64,000 bases of DNA, taken from contig NZ_CAUEQY010000003.1 of the NCBI RefSeq assembly GCF_959020145.1, positions 62,001-126,000 on the forward strand, written 5' to 3'. Under the pieces are notes generated by a model. It made no database searches. It worked only from the letters and a program-made list of their open reading frames with translations, and was not told where the DNA came from. Shown piece by piece: positions 9,864 through 17,373 of this stretch. The translations under genes were made by a program, and so were the position numbers. Origin of the DNA: an uncultured Bifidobacterium sp. GTDB taxonomy: Bacteria; Actinomycetota; Actinomycetes; Actinomycetales; Bifidobacteriaceae. Each line of letters begins with the position of its first letter. Position 1 is the first letter of the stretch.

Positions 9864-10952
9864 ATGACTAGCTCTTCCGATTTGGAACAGATTGAAACGC
9901 GCACGCTCTCGCTGGTAAGGGATTTTTCGTTCCTGCATGCGGACGATCCGGTGGCGAATTCCTGCAAAGCCGTCGCTGATGCGGTGGCGCAGCAGGCGGT
10001 CACGTCAAGTGAGGGCGGCAAACGTCTGCGGGCGTTGCTGACGTTGGATGCGTTCCGTGCGTTCGCGCCGCAGGATGTGGCGGAACGTGATATGGATGCG
10101 GTGTTGGATCTGGCATGCGCGATCGAAGTGTTTCAGACCGGCGCGTTGGTGCATGACGACATCATCGACGATTCCGATCTGCGCCGTGGCAAGCCGTCCG
10201 CTCATCGTGCGCTTGCCACGGATACCCATAGTGATGCCATCGGCCATGGTTTGGGCATCATGTTGGGTGATATGCTGGCCACCGCGAGCGTGGATATCGC
10301 CAATAAAGCGGCTTGCCGGCTTGGCTCCGGGTCTTCCGTGGTGTCGGCCTTCCTGAATATGCACCGTGAAGTGGAAATCGGCCAAGTACTCGATTTGGCC
10401 GTGGAACTCAATACGTTAGACGATCCTGAAGAGCTGGCGTCGGCCTCTTTGAATGTCTTCCGTTGGAAGACCGCCAGTTATACCACTATCGCACCTTTGG
10501 AATTCGGTATGCTTGCCGCCGGCCTCGCCCCTGCGGACGCGCGCAGGCTCGCACTGGCGATTGGATTGCCTCTTGGTTTGGCGTTCCAGCTCGCGGATGA
10601 TCTTCTGGACGTCATCGGGTCGAGCCGCAATACCGGCAAACCGGTGGGCGGTGATATCCGTGAAGGCAAACGCACGGTGTTGCTGGCCGATGCGATTGAG
10701 GCTGCCGGCGATGTCGAACGACGTGAACTCATCGACATGTGGGAAGCCGAATCACGTGACGAGGCACATGTTAGGCGTGCCATCGCATTGTTCGAGTCCA
10801 CTGGTGCCATCGCACGTTCCAAGGAACGGATCGCCGGTCTGTGGCTCGAGTCGAAGGCCGCCATCGAGACGCTTGAACTATCGCAGGATCGCAAAGACAT
10901 GCTTACCGAAGCATGCGCACGTTTCGTACCGATTGTGCGGGAACAGGGCTGA
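9864..10952 (+). CDS. Polyprenyl diphosphate synthase (trans-isoprenyl type)
   Basis: Condenses isopentenyl diphosphate onto allylic diphosphates to make longer prenyl chains for quinone or cell-wall lipid carriers. 362 residues. The first aspartate-rich motif is VHDDIIDDSDLRRGKPSAH, the second QLADDLLDV; GGKRLR near the N-terminus binds pyrophosphate. Length and motifs fit geranylgeranyl or longer-chain synthases; product length cannot be told reliably. The pknB gene follows on the same strand after 120 bp. Confidence 0.88.
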   Translation: MTSSSDLEQIETRTLSLVRDFSFLHADDPVANSCKAVADAVAQQAVTSSEGGKRLRALLTLDAFRAFAPQDVAERDMDAVLDLACAIEVFQTGALVHDDIIDDSDLRRGKPSAHRALATDTHSDAIGHGLGIMLGDMLATASVDIANKAACRLGSGSSVVSAFLNMHREVEIGQVLDLAVELNTLDDPEELASASLNVFRWKTASYTTIAPLEFGMLAAGLAPADARRLALAIGLPLGLAFQLADDLLDVIGSSRNTGKPVGGDIREGKRTVLLADAIEAAGDVERRELIDMWEAESRDEAHVRRAIALFESTGAIARSKERIAGLWLESKAAIETLELSQDRKDMLTEACARFVPIVREQG

Positions 10953-11074
10953 TGCCGCCGCACTGTGAAAGACCCGTGTTCATCGCATCTTCCGCAAACC
11001 ATTCCTTGTAGACTACAAGTGAACACATCTTTGTCGCGAAACGTTTTTTGAAGAAGGAATCGTACCGATTAGCC

Positions 11075-13246
11075 ATGAGTGAAGCCCAGCATGCCCCCGA
11101 AGGCCAGGTCATCGAAGGCCGGTACCGAGTCGTCAGCAGAATCGCCGATGGCGGCATGGCCACGGTGTATCAAGCTGTTGACGAGCGTCTGGGACGCACC
11201 GTCGCCATTAAGATCATGCACACGCAGCTGGCACAGGGCCCACAACGCGACCAGTTCGTGGAACGTTTCCATCGCGAGGCCCGTTCCGCAGCAGCAATAG
11301 CCAATCCCCATATCGTGCAGGTGTATGACACCGGTGAGTTCGATGGACTGGATTTTCTTGTCATGGAGTACGTGCATGGCGTGAACCTGCGGTACGAAAT
11401 GAACCAGCAAGTCACGTTCAGCGTTCGTGAGACGCTACGCATAGTCGGTGAGACGTTGGACGGCTTGGCTTCGGCGCATCGCGCAGGCGTGGTGCACCGC
11501 GATATCAAACCGGAGAATATTCTGCTCAATGACCGAGGACATGTGCAGATCACCGATTTCGGCCTGGCCAAGGCGGTGTCGCAGGCCACGCTGTCCTCCA
11601 CCGGCATGCTGCTGGGCACGGCCGCCTATCTGGCGCCAGAAATGATTCAGCACAATCAGGCAACGCCGCAGGGAGACCTGTATTCCGTAGGCATCATGGC
11701 TTGGGAGATGCTGGCCGGCAAGGTGCCGTTCACCGCGGACAATCCGGTGACGCTGGTGTTCAAGCACGTGCATGAGGATGTGCCGGATATCACGACCGCT
11801 TGTCCGGGCATCAATGCAGGCGTGGCCGCATTCCTCGCCCGTCTTACGGCGCGCGCGGTCGAGGACCGTCCCCAGGATGCGTCCGTGGCATTCGACGAAT
11901 TGCAGCAGTTGCAATCGAACCTCACCATCGACGACTGGCAATACCGTCTGTCAGCCGTTTCCCCGGCCGCAAACGATGCCGCCGACACCATGCCCGGCGA
12001 TGGCACCCGGCAGATGCCGCTACCGCCCGCTCCCCCAGCACCGCCTGTGCGTCAGAACGACGATCGTACACGACAGTTCAATCCGGAAAACCCGAACAAA
12101 ACCACCGTCATGCCGGCGCAGCAGGCAGATCCGGAGGCAACCACCCGCTTGGCTTTGGAAAAGAACGACGTCCCCGCCAACAACGTTCCAGCTTCCCCCT
12201 CGAACGGTCCGGTCAGTGGTGGACAGCCGAAACGCAGTGGCAAGCGTGCACCTGTCATCATCGCCGTCGTAGCAGCCATCGTGCTTGCCTGCGCAGGCGG
12301 TGGAGGCTATGCCTGGTGGTATTTCCGAGGACCGGGCAGCTACTGGACCATGCCTCAGCCGGCAGATCTCACATGTTCCGATTCGGAGCCCTGCCGTATT
12401 TCCAACATCAAATGGAACGCCTATGAGGAACTGCTGAAATTCTCCAACATCGAGTACGAAGAAACCGAGGCGTTCAGTGATTCCGTCAAGGCTGGCAATG
12501 TCATCTCCACCGACCCGGAGAATGTCGGTTCGCATGTGAGCAAACGTCATCATCAGAAGGTCAAGGTGGTAGTGTCCAAGGGTATTAAGCAGGGCACTGT
12601 TCCCACAGACATTCTCGATGCCACCAGTGCGAACGGCAAGGATCCGATCAACGCGTTGAAGCGTGCCGGCTTCGACAACATCGAACAGACTCCGGCCAAT
12701 GATGACGCGTATTCCATGGACGTACCTCAGGGCGCGTTGCTTGATTTAAGCGTGGATCCCGGCGCGACTCTGCCCCATAACGCGAAGATTACCGTCACGC
12801 TGTCCCAAGGACCGAAACCGGTTACCATGCCGGGCGTCGTGGGCAAATCGAAGGATGAGGCGCAGCAGACGCTTGATGCGCTCAAGCTCACCGTCAACTG
12901 GACCGAGCAATTCGATGACAAGATTCCGCAAGGACAGGTGATTTCCGCTTCCGCGAAGACCGGAGACGAGTTGCACTGGGGCGATAGCGTCAATGCGGTG
13001 GTGTCGAAGGGACCGGAAACCGTAACGCTGCCGAATTATGTCGGACAGAAAGCCGCCGCTGCCAAAGCCGCATTGGAGAAGCTGGGATTCAGTGTGAAGA
13101 TCAGCTCGCAACTGACACTTGACTCCAGTCAAGACAAGAAGGTCGCTTCGCAGGATCCGGTAGGAGGCACCGAGGTGCGACTGCGTCAGGAGGATGGCAC
13201 GCCGAATACCGTCACCTTGAAAATGTATTCGTCGCTGTTCGACTGA
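11075..13246 (+). CDS. pknB: Serine/threonine protein kinase with PASTA repeats
   Basis: Membrane kinase that senses cell-wall fragments and phosphorylates division and wall-synthesis proteins. About 723 residues from ATG 11075; a TTG nine codons upstream is in frame but less likely. The N-terminal kinase domain (about 10-275) has ADGGMATVY, VAIKIMH lysine, HRDIKPENILLN, ITDFGLAK and GTAAYLAPEM. A Pro/Thr-rich linker leads to one membrane helix (about 393-412, IIAVVAAIVLACAGGGG). Outside are about four PASTA-like units; the last two, starting VTMPGVVGKSKDEA and VTLPNYVGQKAAAAK, are canonical and the first two are divergent. Ends at a strong bidirectional terminator. Confidence 0.93.
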   Translation: MSEAQHAPEGQVIEGRYRVVSRIADGGMATVYQAVDERLGRTVAIKIMHTQLAQGPQRDQFVERFHREARSAAAIANPHIVQVYDTGEFDGLDFLVMEYVHGVNLRYEMNQQVTFSVRETLRIVGETLDGLASAHRAGVVHRDIKPENILLNDRGHVQITDFGLAKAVSQATLSSTGMLLGTAAYLAPEMIQHNQATPQGDLYSVGIMAWEMLAGKVPFTADNPVTLVFKHVHEDVPDITTACPGINAGVAAFLARLTARAVEDRPQDASVAFDELQQLQSNLTIDDWQYRLSAVSPAANDAADTMPGDGTRQMPLPPAPPAPPVRQNDDRTRQFNPENPNKTTVMPAQQADPEATTRLALEKNDVPANNVPASPSNGPVSGGQPKRSGKRAPVIIAVVAAIVLACAGGGGYAWWYFRGPGSYWTMPQPADLTCSDSEPCRISNIKWNAYEELLKFSNIEYEETEAFSDSVKAGNVISTDPENVGSHVSKRHHQKVKVVVSKGIKQGTVPTDILDATSANGKDPINALKRAGFDNIEQTPANDDAYSMDVPQGALLDLSVDPGATLPHNAKITVTLSQGPKPVTMPGVVGKSKDEAQQTLDALKLTVNWTEQFDDKIPQGQVISASAKTGDELHWGDSVNAVVSKGPETVTLPNYVGQKAAAAKAALEKLGFSVKISSQLTLDSSQDKKVASQDPVGGTEVRLRQEDGTPNTVTLKMYSSLFD

Positions 13247-13268
13247 TTATCCTGATTACAAAATAGAA

Positions 13269-13317
13269 ATCAGGGGTGTCTGTTCCGAAAACATTCTTCG
13301 GAACAGACACCCCTGAT
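13269..13317. terminator. Bidirectional terminator between pknB and plsC
   Basis: A perfect 21-bp stem (13269-13289 with 13297-13317, seven-base loop) sits between the convergent pknB and plsC genes, 23 bp past the kinase stop and 28 bp past the acyltransferase stop. It can serve both strands. Confidence 0.8.
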
Positions 13318-13344
13318 TGGTTTGGAATGAACCTCGCTGAAAAC

Positions 13345-14073
13345 TTATGCCTTCTTGGCAGCGGATTCGGCTTGTGCCTGCGCTTCGGCCTCCTGCTGGG
13401 CTTTGAGCTCGGCCTTGACCTTCTGCGCGTATTCGTCGACGTATTCCTGTCCGCTCATCTTCTGGATCTCACGGGTCACGCGGTCGGTAAGCGAACGCAA
13501 ATCATCGTGGGTAATCTGGTCGGCGGATTTCTTCTCGACTTCAATCGGCTTGCCGTAAATCACCTTGGACTTGCCTTTGTTCGGAATGACCTGTCCTGGC
13601 TTCTGCAGTTCACGCGAACCGATGATGGCGGCCGGAATAATGGGGCAACCGGTTTCGAATGCCAGACGCGCCGCGCCGGTGTGTCCTTTGTAAAGACGTC
13701 CATCAGGGCTGCGAGTACCTTCGATGTGAATGCCGAACAGATGTCCGTCCTCGATGATCTCACGGGCGTGGTTCAGTGCGCCAAGTGATTTGGAACCGCC
13801 GGAACGGTCCACGGGGAACACGCCGACTGACGTGAACCACCATTTCTTGAATTTGCCTTTGATGCCTTTGCCTTCGAAATATTCGGCCTTGCCCATGAAA
13901 TGAATCATGCGCGGGCAGGTCAACGGCAGCAACGCATCGTCGATGACGGCAAGATGGTTGGCTGCGATGATGGCGCCACCTTCGTGCGGAATGTTCTCAA
14001 GTCCTTGCGCGGTCGGTCCCAAACGGTGGATGGCGATTGGTCCCAAGCCTTTTACGAAAAACCAATAGAGCAT
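13345..14073 (-). CDS. plsC: 1-acyl-sn-glycerol-3-phosphate acyltransferase
   Basis: Transfers a fatty acyl group to lysophosphatidic acid to make phosphatidic acid at the inner membrane. 242 residues. The catalytic HX4D motif appears as NHLAVID near residue 60 and the glycerophosphate-binding motif as EGTRSPDG near residue 120, followed by PIIPAAIIGS. The C-terminal tail is an Ala/Gln/Lys/Glu-rich helix without known function. GGAGG lies about ten bases upstream of the ATG. It is divergent from the small membrane protein gene across 50 bp. Confidence 0.92.
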   Translation of the reverse strand: MLYWFFVKGLGPIAIHRLGPTAQGLENIPHEGGAIIAANHLAVIDDALLPLTCPRMIHFMGKAEYFEGKGIKGKFKKWWFTSVGVFPVDRSGGSKSLGALNHAREIIEDGHLFGIHIEGTRSPDGRLYKGHTGAARLAFETGCPIIPAAIIGSRELQKPGQVIPNKGKSKVIYGKPIEVEKKSADQITHDDLRSLTDRVTREIQKMSGQEYVDEYAQKVKAELKAQQEAEAQAQAESAAKKA

Positions 14074-14123
14074 TCTTCACGATCCTCCCGGCGGATTGGC
14101 CTCCGCCCGATTAGAGTATAAGT

Positions 14124-14690
14124 ATGACTGACCTCAACAATAGCAATGACGATGAAGAACGCCCAAATGACGCGTCGCATGGTGGCGGCTCTCCAATGGA
14201 CGACTTGGATGCGGCTTGGGCCGAGTTTGCGGATTCGCATGCTGACGATTTGAAGGCCGTGGAACGTTCGCGTAGTGCGAAACGTTTCGAGAAGCATGCG
14301 CAACGTCGGGAAAAAGAGGCTTTGCTGTCCATCGATGACTTGGATCAGGGCACGTTCACCAATGATGCGCCGGCGAATGGTCGTGGGCCGCGCGATTTCA
14401 CTGGTTCGAGCTGGCTTGACACGGATCGGGTCATGGACCGTTACGGTGACGACTTCGTGCCGCCGAATCCTGAAATCGGCCATGTGAAACTGTCAAAACT
14501 GGTGTTCTGGATATTGCTGGTGGCCGGCGTCATCGGCATTATCGCTTCCGTGTTCGTTCCGGCGTTGGCTTCGATTCTTGGTTCGATTTTCGGTTTGTGT
14601 GCGCTGGTCGGCGCCGCTGGCCTCATCGTGCAGCATAAAGGGCATCGTGAAACGCGTACCGACGAATTCGATGATGGAGCACGCGTCTGA
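14124..14690 (+). CDS. Hypothetical membrane protein with charged N-terminus
   Basis: A 188-residue protein I do not recognise by function. The first 115 residues are charged and hydrophilic (many Asp, Glu, Arg), with GTFTNDAPANGRGPRDFTGSSWL and a conserved-looking DDFVPPNPEIG just before two closely spaced membrane helices (about 121-142 and 146-165). This DD-x-F-x-P-P-x-P layout is frequent in short conserved membrane proteins of actinobacteria. No good Shine-Dalgarno is seen. The IS3-family element is inserted 34 bp downstream. Confidence 0.7.
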   Translation: MTDLNNSNDDEERPNDASHGGGSPMDDLDAAWAEFADSHADDLKAVERSRSAKRFEKHAQRREKEALLSIDDLDQGTFTNDAPANGRGPRDFTGSSWLDTDRVMDRYGDDFVPPNPEIGHVKLSKLVFWILLVAGVIGIIASVFVPALASILGSIFGLCALVGAAGLIVQHKGHRETRTDEFDDGARV

Positions 14691-14723
14691 CGATTCTTTG
14701 GCGACAAACTGAATACATCCATC

Positions 14724-14768
14724 TATGTGAAGGCCCCGGCGGTTATTGAACTGTGCCCCGTTTGTTGG
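14724..14768 (+). repeat. Left terminal inverted repeat of the IS
   Basis: Begins TATGTGAAGGCCCCGGCG and is matched by the right end on the opposite strand. After a few mismatches the arms re-align at TGAAC, CCCCG and TTGTTGGAC. Confidence 0.85.
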
Positions 14769-14791
14769 ACGTTGTTAATTGGGATACAGGG

Positions 14792-15585
14792 TCAGACCGC
14801 GAGGGACATGCTCAGGAACTCCTCCGGGGTGCGTCCCTCGAGTCGTATCTGGCGTCGTCTGGTGTTCCAATGGATGATGTAGGCGTCCAGCTCGCGTTTG
14901 AACTGTTCGTACGAGTCGAACACACGGCCGCGGTAGAACTCGTCCTTCAAGTGGCCGAAGACCTGCTCGGCCGCCGCGTTGTCCAGGCAGTTGCCCTTGC
15001 GGCTCATGGACCGGCGGATGCCGGGGCGTTCGAGCTCCTTCCTCCACCATTGGTGCTGGTACTGCCATCCCATGTCCGAGTGCAGGATCGGCTCCGTGCC
15101 GGCGGGCAGGCGCTCCGCGAGCATGGCGGGCAGGCGCCTCTGCTGCCCGAGGTCCGGACTGCGGCTCACGTCCCAAGCCACGATCTCCTTGCTGGCCATG
15201 TCGTACACGGGAGCGAGGTACGCCTTGGAGCCGGCGACCTTGAACTCGGTGACGTCGGTGCCGAGCCTGGAGAACGGACGGGCCGCGTCGAAGTCGCGTT
15301 CGGGCAGGTTATGCACGCGGTCGCCCGTCTCGCCCCTGTACGAGCTGTAGCGTCTCCACGGGTTCCTGGAGCGGATGGCGCATCTCAGCCCATACGGCGC
15401 ATGACCCTGAGCACGGTCTTGGCGGATATGCGCGTGCCGAACTCGTGGACCAGGCACATGCGCGCCTGCCGGTGGCCGCACCCGTTCGGGGTGCGCTCCC
15501 ATATCTCCCGTACCATCGGCTCCACGTCCGGCCTGGACACGTGCGCCGGGCGCGACAGGTGGTGGTAGTACGTGGATTTCGGCAC
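14792..15585 (-). pseudogene. IS3 transposase orfB, interrupted by a frameshift
   Basis: DDE transposase of the IS150-like group. The first part (15585-15385) holds the HTH_21-type region (KSTYYHHLS, NGCGHRQ) and stops after VMRRMG. The rest (about 15390-14792) lies in the -1 frame, continues without loss as LRCAIRSRNPWRRYSSY, and contains the rve catalytic residues: first Asp in GTDVTEF, second Asp in HSDMGWQY and Glu in NAAAEQVFGHLKDE. One missing base near 15388 explains the break. The frame is open further upstream (AVVRLLAGRGHRLDHLL), so OrfB would normally be made by -1 frameshifting out of orfA. Confidence 0.85.
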
Positions 15586-15596
15586 CCCGGCTATCC

Positions 15597-16031
15597 TCAG
15601 GAGGTGGTCGAGCCGGTGTCCCCGCCCTGCGAGCAGTCGGACGACGGCGCTTCGCTCGCGCCGCGTGACTTGGACGCCCGCAGGGCCCGGAGTTTTTCCA
15701 GGTACGCGACCTTCGCCTTCAGGTACGCGATGCTCGCGATCCCGTGCCTGGCCATGGCCTCCGTCTTGGTCAGACCGTTCTCGACGTGGTCGCGCGCCGC
15801 GGCGACCTTCGTCTCCCAGTCGTAGCGTCTGCTGCCGCCGCCTCCCATGACCGCCTCCTCGCCGTTGGACCTGTACAGCCTGATCCAGTTTCTCGCGGTA
15901 TACACCGGTATGGCAAGCCTTCTGGCGAGCGTGTCCTTGCCGGCTCCGGACTTGATGAGCTCCAGCGCCTCGCGCCGGAACCCGTCGTCGTAACGTCTCC
16001 TTCGATCCTCACGCATACGAAAGAACCGCAC
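15597..16031 (-). CDS. IS3-family transposase subunit OrfA
   Basis: A 144-residue DNA-binding subunit: RRYDDGFRREALELIKSG followed by a helix-turn-helix (TLARRLAIPVYTARNWI), a second such unit (TKTEAMARHGIASIAYLKAK), and the heptad leucine-zipper tail with YLEKLRALR. An internal ATG (16016) is an alternative start. The end overlaps the orfB frame by -1, as usual for IS3. The downstream orfB is broken, so this copy should not move by itself. Confidence 0.85.
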   Translation of the reverse strand: MRFFRMREDRRRRYDDGFRREALELIKSGAGKDTLARRLAIPVYTARNWIRLYRSNGEEAVMGGGGSRRYDWETKVAAARDHVENGLTKTEAMARHGIASIAYLKAKVAYLEKLRALRASKSRGASEAPSSDCSQGGDTGSTTS

Positions 16032-16062
16032 CTCCGATCATCGAATCTGAATTTCTTCAGTC

Positions 16063-16107
16063 CAACAATCGGGGTGCGGTTCATATTTACGCCGGGGCCT
16101 TCACATA
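16063..16107 (-). repeat. Right terminal inverted repeat of the IS
   Basis: Read on the minus strand it begins TATGTGAAGGCCCCGGCG, identical to the left end for 18 bases, then diverges and re-aligns at TGAAC, CCCCG and TTGTTGGAC. Confidence 0.85.
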
Positions 16108-16127
16108 CACATACGTTGTCAGCGTTT

Positions 16128-17183
16128 TCAGGCTTTCTTCGCAGCTTGGGCGATGGCGATCCACTTGTCAAGCAGCGCCGTGGCCTTGCCGGAGTCGACG
16201 GTCTGCTCCGCGATGGCGTAGGCGGCTTTGAACCGGTCAGCCAAGCTTGCGTCGCCCGGCACCAAATGACCGTCGGCGACGATTGCGGAAGCGGCGTTCA
16301 GCAGCGCGGTGGTACGGAACGACACATCCTTGCCTGCGAAGAAGTCTCGTGCCAGCTGCGCGTTGAGCGTCGGTTCGCCACCCTTCAGATCTGCGATGGT
16401 GACTTTGGCGAGGCCGAGTTCGACGGTCGGATCGAATTTGTTTTCGGTAACCTTGCCGTCCTTGAATTCCCAAATGGAGACCGGACCGGTCGGTGCCATC
16501 TCGTCAAGGCCCTCATGGGAAGTGTAGACCATGCCGATCTGGCCGTTCGCCGCATATACGGCGGCCATGATCGGGCTCATCTTGCGATTAGCGCAGCCGA
16601 CGGCCATATGCTTCGGGCTTGCCGGGTTGGTCAGCGGACCAAGCACGTTGAACACGCATGGCACGCCGAGCGCGGCGCGAATCGGACCGACAAAACGCAT
16701 GGCGGGGTGGAAGGTGCGTGCGAAAGCGAATGCGATGCCGCATTCGTTGCCGACTTCGCTCACTTGTTCCGGAGTCAAATCCATGGGCAGGCCGAGCGCT
16801 TCGAAGCAGTCAGCAGTGCCGCACTTGGATGAGGCCGCACGATTGCCGTGCTTGACGACTTTTATGCCTGCGGCCGCGGCTACGACGGCCCCCATGGATG
16901 ACAGGTTCACGGTGGAGGCTCCGTCGCCACCGGTGCCGACGATGTCGGTGGTTTCACCGTCGATGTACAGCGGAATGGCATGGGCCACCATGGCCTTCGC
17001 CGCGCCACGCACTTCGTCGGGGGTCAGCCCCAACTGCTGCTGGGTGGCGAGTACCGCGCCAACGGCCGCCGGATCGGCATTGCCGTTCATGAGGTCATCG
17101 ACGAACCACTCGGATTCCTCGGCGCTCAAGTGGTCCCCTCCGACCAGCTTGGTGAGGATCGACTTCCATGTGATTTCGGCCAT
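16128..17183 (-). CDS. trpD: Anthranilate phosphoribosyltransferase
   Basis: Second step of tryptophan synthesis: joins anthranilate to phosphoribosyl diphosphate. About 351 residues from ATG 17183, preceded by AAGGAGG six bases upstream. Signature residues: GTGGDGASTVNLSS (phosphate loop), KHGNRAASSKCGTAD, FARTFHPAMR and LGPLTNP. The length is normal. It is a single gene, with no other trp gene in the window, and an IS3-family element sits 20 bp past the stop codon, so its native terminator may be displaced. Confidence 0.95.
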   Translation of the reverse strand: MAEITWKSILTKLVGGDHLSAEESEWFVDDLMNGNADPAAVGAVLATQQQLGLTPDEVRGAAKAMVAHAIPLYIDGETTDIVGTGGDGASTVNLSSMGAVVAAAAGIKVVKHGNRAASSKCGTADCFEALGLPMDLTPEQVSEVGNECGIAFAFARTFHPAMRFVGPIRAALGVPCVFNVLGPLTNPASPKHMAVGCANRKMSPIMAAVYAANGQIGMVYTSHEGLDEMAPTGPVSIWEFKDGKVTENKFDPTVELGLAKVTIADLKGGEPTLNAQLARDFFAGKDVSFRTTALLNAASAIVADGHLVPGDASLADRFKAAYAIAEQTVDSGKATALLDKWIAIAQAAKKA

Positions 17184-17313
17184 GATGCCCTCCTTGGCGC
17201 TGTCGCACGCCTTTATTGTTGTTCTGATGCCGCCAATTGTAACGATTGGACGTTTCCCCACGTCCGCACGTCCATATCACGAAACGGCCCATCGAAGATT
17301 CTTCAAAAAAGAA

Positions 17314-17343
17314 AACCTCCCCCGATTACGGTCGGGGGAGGTT
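17314..17343 (-). terminator. secA intrinsic terminator
   Basis: A 12-bp GC-rich stem (17314-17325 with 17332-17343, loop TTACGG) followed on the minus strand by TTTTC and TTTTTTG. It lies 30 bp past the secA stop codon. Confidence 0.9.
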
Positions 17344-17373
17344 ATGTCATGAGCAAGTCAGCGACTCAGCGAA

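Larger units (their letters stand above)
14724..16107 (-). mobile_element. IS3-family insertion sequence (defective)
   Basis: About 1.38 kb bounded by terminal inverted repeats. The left end (14724-14741) and the right end read on the other strand (16107-16090) share 18 identical bases (beginning TATGTGAAGGCC), with partial identity continuing inward to TTGTTGGAC. It carries orfA and orfB in the usual -1 arrangement. The orfB transposase has an additional internal frameshift. No convincing target duplication could be read at the borders. It lies 20 bp past the trpD stop codon and 33 bp past the 14124-14690 gene. Confidence 0.9.

Noticed and set aside
15385..15585. Stand-alone 66-residue gene
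   Set aside because: It is the first part of the broken IS3 orfB, not a separate gene.
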